Below, in pieces: positions 8,207-15,038 of a stretch of DNA of 34,080 nucleotides (the stretch's first letter is position 1; every line of letters starts with the position of its first letter). The notes beneath the pieces were generated by a model that made no database searches, was not told where the DNA came from, and was given only the letters and a program-made list of their open reading frames with translations. Source of the stretch: NORP181 sp047623555 (GTDB taxonomy: Bacteria > Pseudomonadota > Alphaproteobacteria > Rhodobacterales > Rhodobacteraceae); assembly GCA_047623555.1 (NCBI GenBank), contig JBLHMP010000039.1, positions 1-34,080 on the forward strand. Reading direction: 5' to 3'. Made by a program: the position numbers and the translations under genes.

Positions 8207-9230
8207 GCGCCCGCCCCCGTTTGACACGTCGATTTGCGCTCTTGCGTTTCGGGCCGTGGCGCACACTTAGTTTCCACAGGTCAGTGACCGCTGGCACAAT
8301 GCCTTTGGGCAGGAACAGCACAAACATCACCAGGATCAGGCCAGTGATCAACGTGTTGTCGATCATTGACTGCTGCCCCAACATGAATTTCATATAGGCA
8401 AGGCCAGCCGCGCCAAACATTGGTCCGACGCGGGTACCAAGACCACCAACGATGCACCAAATGATGATCTCGGCGGATTGGCCAAGGCTGAACAGGCCGG
8501 GGGTGACGATTTCGCCCCAGTTTGCAAACAACGCGCCCGCCAGTCCGGCAATTGCCGCCCCAATCGCAAACAGAATGGTTTTACGGGCGCGCACATCATA
8601 GCCCATCAGTGACATCCGGGTCTCGTTTTCGCGGATGCCCACGGCGATACGGCCAAAGCTTGATCGCAGCAACGCGGTGACCAAAAGGAACACAATCACC
8701 AGCGCCACGGCGCAGACATAATAGAACGGGTCGCCCCAGATATAGGCGTCAGGCTGGCCCGGAATATTCAACGTATGAAACCCCGGGATGCCGTTATATC
8801 CGCCCAAACGCGCCTTGCCGATAACATAGGCCGAGCCCGCAGTGGCGTTGATGAATTTGAACAGGATCAGGGTAACCACAAGGGTGATCACGCCAAGGTA
8901 AACATCGGCGAGACGTCCATAAAACATGAACACGCCCAAAAGCGCGGCAAATGCGGCGGGTACCAAAACCGCGATAATCATCGGCAGGGTGCTTTCGCCA
9001 AAATTGATTGCGGCGATGGCGTAAGTATAGGCGCCAAGGCCGAAAAATGCCGCCTGACCAAAGCATAGGATGCCGCCAAACCCCCAGATTAACCCAAGGC
9101 TAAGACCCAGCATCGCATAAATCACCAGCACGCTGAGGGTATAGGTTGAGATCATCATCGGCAGGATGTAGATGAGCACGGCTGCGACCAGAATGGTTGT
9201 AATGGCCTCTTTTGGGGAAAACGTTTTCAT
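8199..9230 (-). CDS. LivM/UrtC-type ABC transporter permease
   Basis: The 343-residue protein is strongly hydrophobic with around eight to ten membrane segments. It carries the branched-chain permease pattern, including GLSLGLIWGFGGILCFGQAA near the N-terminus and IGIRENE-like GIRENETRMSLMGYD in the cytoplasmic loop that contacts the ATPases. Its C-terminal tail is basic. Together with the LivH gene it forms the inner-membrane channel. Its ATG overlaps the LivH stop (TAATG), so the pair is translationally coupled. Confidence 0.9.
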   Translation of the reverse strand: MKTFSPKEAITTILVAAVLIYILPMMISTYTLSVLVIYAMLGLSLGLIWGFGGILCFGQAAFFGLGAYTYAIAAINFGESTLPMIIAVLVPAAFAALLGVFMFYGRLADVYLGVITLVVTLILFKFINATAGSAYVIGKARLGGYNGIPGFHTLNIPGQPDAYIWGDPFYYVCAVALVIVFLLVTALLRSSFGRIAVGIRENETRMSLMGYDVRARKTILFAIGAAIAGLAGALFANWGEIVTPGLFSLGQSAEIIIWCIVGGLGTRVGPMFGAAGLAYMKFMLGQQSMIDNTLITGLILVMFVLFLPKGIVPAVTDLWKLSVRHGPKRKSANRRVKRGRAHG

Positions 9231-10096
9231 TACATTTTACCCTTAAAGAACCGCGCGGTGACCCCTTGGGGCAGCAGGCGCAGCAGGATCACGGCGGACA
9301 CCAACAGGGCGACTTCACCCATCACCGGTGAGACCGTGAAGGTAAAGATTTGGTTGACCAACCCAAACAGGCCCGCGCTACTGATCAGCCCAGCAATCAG
9401 CGACGGGCCACCGGCAATCACGGTGATAAACGCCTTGGCGATATAGGCCCCACCCGAGGTTGGAACCAGCCCAACCAATGGCGCCAAAACTGCACCCGCC
9501 AGTCCGGACAGGGCCGAGCCGGCAAAAAACGTTGCCATATAGATTTTGTCGGGGCTATAGCCCAACGCCGCCGCCATTTCGGGGTTTTGCATAGCGCCGC
9601 GTGCAATCAGTCCAAGACGGGTGCCTTTTAGCACTGCGTACATGGCGATTAGCAGGACAATCGACACCAGAATGATAAAGAAATTATAGCCGTTAATCTG
9701 GTAATTCCCCACCGTAAATCCGGGAATCGGGGTGGAAATGCCTGTGGTGGTGTTTCCGAAAATCATCGTGGCGATGCCGATGAAAAACAGGCTCAGGCCC
9801 CATGTGGCCAGCATGGTATCGACCAAGCGTCCATAAAGATGCCGGATCACCAATCGTTCGACCACAAGGCCGATTAGACCAACAGTTAGGGGCGCAACAA
9901 TCAGCATGGCGACAAAGATATTCACGCCGTAATTCACGGCAGTAATGGTGGCGTAACCGCCCATCATCATGAACTCTCCATGTGCCAGATTAATGACTTT
10001 CATCATGCCAAAAACAATGGCCAACCCGGCGCTGATCAGCACAAGCGAGGCAATTGCATAGACGAATTCAACGGTGATAACAGCGGCATAATCCAT
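9230..10096 (-). CDS. LivH/UrtB-type ABC transporter permease
   Basis: This 288-residue permease has repeated membrane helices and the LivH-type start region GLAIVFGMMKVINLAHGEFMMMG, split here as GLAIVFGMMKVINLAH and GEFMMMGGY. The frame is open further upstream to 10252, but those 52 residues are Cys/Arg-rich and overlap the preceding gene. The first membrane helix begins right after the ATG at 10096, so I use that start. It pairs with LivM as the second channel subunit. Confidence 0.88.
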   Translation of the reverse strand: MDYAAVITVEFVYAIASLVLISAGLAIVFGMMKVINLAHGEFMMMGGYATITAVNYGVNIFVAMLIVAPLTVGLIGLVVERLVIRHLYGRLVDTMLATWGLSLFFIGIATMIFGNTTTGISTPIPGFTVGNYQINGYNFFIILVSIVLLIAMYAVLKGTRLGLIARGAMQNPEMAAALGYSPDKIYMATFFAGSALSGLAGAVLAPLVGLVPTSGGAYIAKAFITVIAGGPSLIAGLISSAGLFGLVNQIFTFTVSPVMGEVALLVSAVILLRLLPQGVTARFFKGKM

Positions 10097-10133
10097 GAGG
10101 TAGCGAAACCCAAAGCGTGAGGAATAGGAAAAC

Positions 10134-10154
10134 GGGGCGACACAAGGCCGCCCC
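10134..10154 (-). terminator. GC-rich hairpin between binding-protein and permease genes
   Basis: A six-bp all-GC stem (GGGGCG at 10134-10139 with CGCCCC at 10149-10154) lies in the 76-base gap after the binding-protein stop. On the minus strand it is followed by GTTTTCC. It may act as a partial terminator or a 3' stabiliser that gives more binding protein than permease, as is common in ABC operons. Confidence 0.5.
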
Positions 10155-10172
10155 TTACAGTCACAGGGAGTT

Positions 10173-11393
10173 TTAGAAATCGATTTCGTATTGCGTATTG
10201 TCGTCTGGGTTTGCCAGCAAGTCACACACTGCCTGGGTGTCGATCGGCGCACGTTGTGGCAGGGTTTTCATCACCTTCATCCGCTGGCCATCAAACTCCA
10301 TGATGTGCACATCCAGCGTCGCATGGTGGGTTTTAGGATCAACGGTAATTTTACCACTTGGCCCCTCAATCGACAGACCGGTTTCCAGCGCTGCAATCAC
10401 GTCTTCGCGGTTGGTACTGCCCGCTTTGCGCACCGCTTCGGCCCACATCATGACGCCCTGGTAATTGGACATCGCGATTTCATGGTAATTGTCGTTATCG
10501 CCATAGGCCGCCGCCCATTTCTTTTTGAACGCAGCGTTGGCCGGCGTGTCCAATTCCTGGCTGTAGTTATAGGCGACCATAATGCCATCGCCTTCGGCTG
10601 CGGTCAGCACTTTGTGCTCATTTCCCACGCCAAGAGTGGTCGAAGCCAGCGGGATTTTGTCTTTCATGCCGGCCGCCGCCCATTGACGGAAAAACGACAG
10701 ATGCGCGCCACCGACAAGCGGGGCAATCACCAGATCAGGGCCGGCTGTCTGGATCTTGGCAATGGTCGACCCAAAGTCAGAGACATCCAGCGGAAAGAAA
10801 TCAAGCCCGACGATCTCACCGCCATTTTCGGTTACATATTTCTCGATCCATTTGGCAGTGATCTGACCATAATTGTAGTCAGCCGCCAGAATATAGACCT
10901 TTTTGCCCGACTTCTCCATCGCGTAGGGGACCAGTGCTTCGACCTGTTGGGCAGGGGTGACGCCGTTGATGAAAATGTTGCGATCACAGACGCCGCCTTC
11001 GTACAATACATTGTAAAAATACGGCGTTTTGGTTTTGCGCATGGTCTGGCGGATCGCCTCGCGGGATGCGGACAGGATGCCACCATGCACAACGTCTACT
11101 TTGTCTTCGCGGGTCAATTGCTGCGCGTATTGCGAATATAGCGCCATGTCGGATTGGGTGTCATAGGCGATGACTTCGACGATCTGACCATTCAGACCGC
11201 CAGCCGCGTTAATTTCGTCCACCGCAAGGCGCATCGCCATATCCATCGGCTTGCCATAGGCATCAAATACACCCGAAGTATCCAGAACCGAGCCAAGTTT
11301 GATCGTGTCGGCGGCAAAGCTCATGCTTGGCAGGGTTGTCGCGGCGACCAATGCGGCCGTGGTCGCCATGAATTTCCGTCTGTTCAGTGTCAT
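10173..11393 (-). CDS. Periplasmic amide/urea-type substrate-binding protein
   Basis: The 406-residue protein belongs to the family of urea and short-chain amide binding proteins (UrtA/FmdD/AmiC type), with two type I periplasmic lobes. Residues 1-27 form a signal peptide with a twin-arginine pattern (NRRKFMA at 4-10) and a likely cut at SFA|AD, so export is probably by Tat. The pattern YFYNVLYEGGVCDRNIF, with a Cys in a ligand loop, matches AmiC-type proteins (LYEGGE). The start ATG overlaps the stop of the SPFH gene (ATGA), so the two are translationally coupled. The ligand is likely an amide given the amidase fused to its transporter. Urea is less likely because no urease genes are present. 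Confidence 0.9.
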   Translation of the reverse strand: MTLNRRKFMATTAALVAATTLPSMSFAADTIKLGSVLDTSGVFDAYGKPMDMAMRLAVDEINAAGGLNGQIVEVIAYDTQSDMALYSQYAQQLTREDKVDVVHGGILSASREAIRQTMRKTKTPYFYNVLYEGGVCDRNIFINGVTPAQQVEALVPYAMEKSGKKVYILAADYNYGQITAKWIEKYVTENGGEIVGLDFFPLDVSDFGSTIAKIQTAGPDLVIAPLVGGAHLSFFRQWAAAGMKDKIPLASTTLGVGNEHKVLTAAEGDGIMVAYNYSQELDTPANAAFKKKWAAAYGDNDNYHEIAMSNYQGVMMWAEAVRKAGSTNREDVIAALETGLSIEGPSGKITVDPKTHHATLDVHIMEFDGQRMKVMKTLPQRAPIDTQAVCDLLANPDDNTQYEIDF

Positions 11394-12982
11394 TTCTTCT
11401 CTCCCGTTGGTGTTTTTGGTTCGGTTTTTGATTTGATACGATTGGCATAATCTGCGGTGCGTCCGGCAATGTTCGGGTCAAAATCCAACCCGATTTCTTC
11501 GCCCATCTGTTTCATCGCGGGCAAACGCACGGCCATGCCAAGAATCTGATCCATCGCCGCGCCAAAGGCACCATCGACCCCAGTGGCCGCATCCGAATTG
11601 CCGCCCATGCCGCTGATTTGGTTGATACGGATTGAATCAATCTTTTCGACCGGTTTCATCATCTGGGTCATGATTTCAGGCAACCGATCCAGCTTGCGTT
11701 CCTGCAGTTTCATCGCAATCACCGCATCACTTAGCCCGTTTTCTGCAGCGATCAGAGCGGCGCGGCCAAAGGCCTCCGTTTCCATGCGCAAACTCTCGGA
11801 TTTAGCACTTGCCTGGGCGGTAACCAGCTGGGTTTCAGCCTCTTGTTTTGCCCTTGCCGCTGCATCGCTTGTTTCGCGCTCTACCCTTAGGGATGACATT
11901 TCACGCTCGCGTTTCGCGGTTGCGCGCTCTTTGTCGGTCTGAACTGATTCTTGCGCCAGGATGACCTTTGAGCGGGCGTGCTCTTCGGCGATTTTGGCAT
12001 CTGCTTCGACCAATCGTTTTTCAGACAGGCGCACAGCATTCTGGATTTTTTCTTCTTCCAACTCGCGAATTGCGGTCATTTCCAGTTTGCGCAGGGCCTC
12101 GTCATAGGCGACCTGAAGCGCCTTTAACTCGTGGCGTTTGCCAAGCTCGGCAGCTTCGGCCATGCGGTCCGCAGCGGCCTTTTTCTCAACCGAAAGCGCC
12201 TGTGCTTCGGCCTCAAGTCGGGCCAGATGTTCGCGTTGGGCGATCTCAGATTCCCGCTCGGCGCGTTCAATATCAAGGCGGCGTTGGGCCTGGGCCAGCT
12301 GGCTTTCGCGAATGGCAATATCGGCCTCGGTTTCGATCCGAATGCGCTCTTTGCGATTCTCGGCAACGACCGATGCGAGCCGTCGCATACCTTCGGCATT
12401 GAACGCATTGTTCTCGTCCTGGGCCCTGAATCTGCCCTGATCCACATGCACCAGAGACACAGCAACAAGGGTCAAGCCAAGGCTTTCAAGATGCGGGCGC
12501 ACCTCATCTGTGACCTGTTTGGAAAACCCGGTGCGGTCTTTGTGAATGTCGTCCAGACTGCGCGCAGCGGCGGCGTTTTGCAGCGCGTCGATAAATTTCC
12601 CACTCAGAAGGTCACTGACCGCGTCACCGTCGCGGGCAATGCGCTGGCCCAACGATTGCGCCGCCATGGCAACGCCGTCTTTGGTCGGCGTCACCCGGTA
12701 TTCAAATTCCATCTGGATATCGGCGGGCAAACGGTCCCCCGTCAGCAGCGGCTGCGCCCCGTCACGGGTCAGGCGAAACACCATTGTCCCCATCGAAATT
12801 TTCTGGATTTGGTGAAGGATCGGCAGCGAAATACAGCCGCCATCAATGACAACTTTCTGCCCACCCGATCCGGTTCGCACCAAGGCCGTTTCTGAGGTTG
12901 CCTTGGCATAAAATCGCTGCATGAACCAAACAAGAAATGCCAGGATTGCAGCTGCGAGCAGTAGTGAAATTGTCCAGACCAA
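11390..12982 (-). CDS. SPFH/flotillin-like membrane scaffold protein
   Basis: About 530 residues. It begins with one membrane helix (VWTISLLLAAAILAFLVWF), then a prohibitin/flotillin (SPFH) domain at about residues 40-210, then a long charged coiled coil rich in Ala, Glu and Arg (about 200-410). It ends with a flotillin-like C-terminal part (LPEIMTQMMKPVEKIDSIRI). SPFH proteins form large oligomers that organise membrane microdomains. The best start is TTG at 12982, with GGGAGGG four bases upstream; a TTG at 13039 is also open. It is the first gene after the operon promoter region and overlaps the binding-protein gene by four bases. Its place inside an amide importer operon is unusual and suggests it organises or stabilises the transporter; that role is inferred. 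Confidence 0.85.
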   Translation of the reverse strand: MVWTISLLLAAAILAFLVWFMQRFYAKATSETALVRTGSGGQKVVIDGGCISLPILHQIQKISMGTMVFRLTRDGAQPLLTGDRLPADIQMEFEYRVTPTKDGVAMAAQSLGQRIARDGDAVSDLLSGKFIDALQNAAAARSLDDIHKDRTGFSKQVTDEVRPHLESLGLTLVAVSLVHVDQGRFRAQDENNAFNAEGMRRLASVVAENRKERIRIETEADIAIRESQLAQAQRRLDIERAERESEIAQREHLARLEAEAQALSVEKKAAADRMAEAAELGKRHELKALQVAYDEALRKLEMTAIRELEEEKIQNAVRLSEKRLVEADAKIAEEHARSKVILAQESVQTDKERATAKREREMSSLRVERETSDAAARAKQEAETQLVTAQASAKSESLRMETEAFGRAALIAAENGLSDAVIAMKLQERKLDRLPEIMTQMMKPVEKIDSIRINQISGMGGNSDAATGVDGAFGAAMDQILGMAVRLPAMKQMGEEIGLDFDPNIAGRTADYANRIKSKTEPKTPTGEKK

Positions 12983-13053
12983 AGTACCCTCCCGTATCGT
13001 GATGGATGGTGCCTGAATGCACCTGCCCCCACGACCCAATGTTGGGTATCAAG

Positions 13054-13104
13054 GTATTAGGAAATTAATTTCCTTTTCAAGTATTTTATTTCACTTTTCA
13101 AGTA
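13054..13104 (-). promoter_or_regulatory. Promoter and operator cluster before the SPFH gene
   Basis: Two exact direct repeats, CTTTTCAAGTA at 13073-13083 and 13094-13104, start 21 bases apart, two helical turns. A perfect 16-bp palindrome, AGGAAATTAATTTCCT, sits at 13059-13074. Reading the minus strand, TTGAAA (13075-13080, inside the first repeat) and TAATAC (13054-13059) form a plausible -35/-10 pair with a 15-base spacer that the palindrome fills. This suggests a repressor between the promoter boxes and an upstream activator or cooperative dimer. The rest of the 141-base gap shows no gene. Confidence 0.65.
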
Positions 13105-13123
13105 AATCGTGCAAACTATTGTT

Positions 13124-14266
13124 TCAAATCAATACTTTTATATCATCAAAGATGATGCCGTTCGCTCTGGCTAGATAAACCGGCGACCCGCTTGACGCGT
13201 TCGAACTATAACTGGCCCGTCGGACACTGTCATACTGAATGGGGTTACAGTCCGAAAACTGGCGTTCTCGCCAGTCAGTTTTGCTGTCGCCAATCAGGCT
13301 CGACAGAAACTGCAGGCCCTCATATGTGGATTGCCCTATTGAGTTCAGAACGGGGGCCCGATCGCCGTGAAAGCCATGATATTTTTCACGGAACACCGCG
13401 TTTTCCGGCGTGTTGATGGCCGCAAAATACGACGCAGACGAAAACAGCCGTTTGACGTTTTCCGCACCACTTGCCAACAGCGCGTTCTCTTCGATAGCGC
13501 AGGACAGCCGGATCATATTTTCATCCAACCCGTATGAGCCGAAAATGCGATTGAAATCGACCGCATCCTGACCCACCAGCGACATCAGAACGGCATCGGC
13601 GCCCGAGGCAGAAATCGCCTCAATCTCGTGGTTCAGATCACCGCCGCCAAAGGGCAGGTATTGCTCATACACAAGGTTAACGCCCATCTCGGCCAGTTTG
13701 ATTTTGGCATACCCGTTTGAGGTGCGCGGCCAGACGTAGTCATTGCCGATCAAGGCCCAGTTTTTCAGTCCAAATTGCTTTTGCAGATGCGACATAGCCG
13801 GGCCCAACTGCTGCGGAGGCGTGTCACCAATGGTGAAAACTCCCGGCGTACATTCGCCACCCTCATAAAGTGGCGTATAGATATAGGGTATCCGGCTTTT
13901 GACTACTTTGACCAATCTCTGGCGAATCGCACTGATGTGCATCCCGACGATGGCGTCGATCGACCCGGCTTCGATCAGGGAATTAACCAATTCTTCCACC
14001 GGAGTTTGCGCCTCAAGCGCTGAATCGATCATGATCATCTGAACCTGACGCCCGGCTATGCCGGATCGGCAGTTCAATTCGCCCACCGCAACCTGCGCAC
14101 TGGCAATGCAGGACGGTGCCCAAAGCCCGGCGGAACCGCACATCGGAATAAGCAGCGCCACACGGAACGCGGCTGACTTGCCCAATAGAAAACCGTCGGC
14201 GGACGCATCAAGCAGGTCTGTTGACCCCAAATGCGCCTCTGGCCACTTTGTCAGCTCGACATTCAC
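13124..14266 (-). CDS. AmiC-like cytoplasmic amide sensor protein
   Basis: This 380-residue protein has the same fold as the operon's periplasmic binding protein and shares YIYTPLYEGGECTPGVF with it, but has no signal peptide. That matches AmiC of Pseudomonas, a cytoplasmic amide-binding protein that controls amidase expression by holding AmiR. Lobes are visible from residue 34 (FRVALLIPMCGSAG) to the C-terminus. No AmiR-type antiterminator (ANTAR protein) is encoded nearby. It may therefore work through another partner, possibly the divergent MarR protein, or be a binding protein that lost export. The start is GTG at 14266, directly after an in-frame stop, with GGGGCG upstream. Confidence 0.8.
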   Translation of the reverse strand: MNVELTKWPEAHLGSTDLLDASADGFLLGKSAAFRVALLIPMCGSAGLWAPSCIASAQVAVGELNCRSGIAGRQVQMIMIDSALEAQTPVEELVNSLIEAGSIDAIVGMHISAIRQRLVKVVKSRIPYIYTPLYEGGECTPGVFTIGDTPPQQLGPAMSHLQKQFGLKNWALIGNDYVWPRTSNGYAKIKLAEMGVNLVYEQYLPFGGGDLNHEIEAISASGADAVLMSLVGQDAVDFNRIFGSYGLDENMIRLSCAIEENALLASGAENVKRLFSSASYFAAINTPENAVFREKYHGFHGDRAPVLNSIGQSTYEGLQFLSSLIGDSKTDWRERQFSDCNPIQYDSVRRASYSSNASSGSPVYLARANGIIFDDIKVLI

Positions 14267-14368
14267 GATCTAGTCGCCCCTTTTCTCACTGAAAACGACG
14301 GTACTGCAATTGATTTTATTTTCCAAGTGAACTATTTGTCGCCCATAAGTGGTAAGACAGGCAGCGCT
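14267..14368. promoter_or_regulatory. Divergent promoter region between AmiC-like and MarR genes
   Basis: This 102-base gap must hold promoters for both divergent genes. It contains TTTTCCAAGTGA at 14319-14330, which resembles the CTTTTCAAGTA boxes upstream of the SPFH gene. The shared box suggests that one regulator, most simply the MarR protein encoded here, acts at both sites. Confidence 0.5.
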
Positions 14369-14791
14369 ATGAGTGACAGAATAATTCCAATTGAAAACTA
14401 CCTTTCGTATTCGCTGGCTGCGGCGCATCGGAACGTGCACCAAAACCTGAATGCAAAGTTGAAAGAGCTCGGTATTCAGGTCGAAGCCTGGCGTGTTCTT
14501 GAGGTCCTGAGTGCCGAAGAAGACCGCACAATGGGTGAGCTGGCCGAAGTTGTTCTTATGAACCCACCGACGCTGACGAAACTGGTTGACCGCATGGTTG
14601 CAGACGGTCTGGTGCATCGCCAAATTGCGCAGGCCGATCATCGCCGTGTACAGCTGGCCTTGACCAATCTTGGGCGCAGTCAGGTTGAAAAACTACGCAA
14701 ATTTGCCAATGCGCAGAACGATGAATTACTAAAAAAACTGGGGCCAAGCAAAACCCAGCTTTTGAAAGAAGCGTTGGAATCGCTCTGCTGA
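14369..14791 (+). CDS. MarR-family regulator of the amide operon (predicted)
   Basis: The 140-residue protein has MarR layout: an N-terminal helix pair, a helix-turn-helix at about residues 50-78 (MGELAEVVLMNPPTLTKLVD) and a wing with QADHRRVQLALTNLG. It is transcribed divergently from the amide sensor and operon, the usual place for a local repressor. The frame stays open upstream to 14231, but that part overlaps the opposite gene, and the ATG at 14369 gives the normal family start (MSDRIIPIENYLSY). Its target is inferred from position and from the similar boxes on both sides; the ligand is unknown. Confidence 0.85.
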   Translation: MSDRIIPIENYLSYSLAAAHRNVHQNLNAKLKELGIQVEAWRVLEVLSAEEDRTMGELAEVVLMNPPTLTKLVDRMVADGLVHRQIAQADHRRVQLALTNLGRSQVEKLRKFANAQNDELLKKLGPSKTQLLKEALESLC

Positions 14792-14954
14792 TTTAGCTGT
14801 TGGAGGATCAGCGGCATCCTCTCGCCATCAGTCGTTTTGCATGACGGTCAATGGCGGCGCGGGTTCTGCTTTAGCAGCACGACACGTGCAATGACGCCAC
14901 AATGGACGGGATGTCGCCGTAATCGGTCGGGACATTTTATCCCGACCCAGGCAT

Positions 14955-15008
14955 TTGACACCGTATACAATAGTATACTGTAGACCTTATTGGATGCATC
15001 CGATAAGG
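14955..15008 (+). promoter_or_regulatory. icd leader with two palindromes
   Basis: A perfect TTGACA -35 box (14955-14960) is followed by GTATAC at 14963-14968 and again at 14973-14978, then a near-perfect 24-bp palindrome at 14985-15008 centred on GGATGCATCC with one mismatched pair. A TATACT at 14974-14979 is a -10 candidate, but its 13-base spacer is short. The palindrome lies in the presumed 5' untranslated leader, about 30 bases before the icd start. The rest of 14792-14954 holds only a small hairpin (GAGGAT/ATCCTC, 14803-14821) after the MarR gene. Confidence 0.55.
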
Positions 15009-15038
15009 AACGGGAAATCCAATTTCATGAGGTTTCCT

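Noticed and set aside
9230..10252. Long LivH with a 52-residue N-terminal extension
   Set aside because: The extension is Cys/Arg-rich, overlaps the previous gene's end and precedes a normal LivH start at 10096.
10191..11141. 316-residue plus-strand frame opposite the amide binding-protein gene
   Set aside because: Antisense to a clear binding-protein gene, with no domain and skewed composition.
7490..11393. Urea transporter (urtABCDE)
   Set aside because: Subunits resemble the urea type, but no urease genes occur and the ATPase is fused to an amidase with an AmiC-like sensor nearby, which favours amides.
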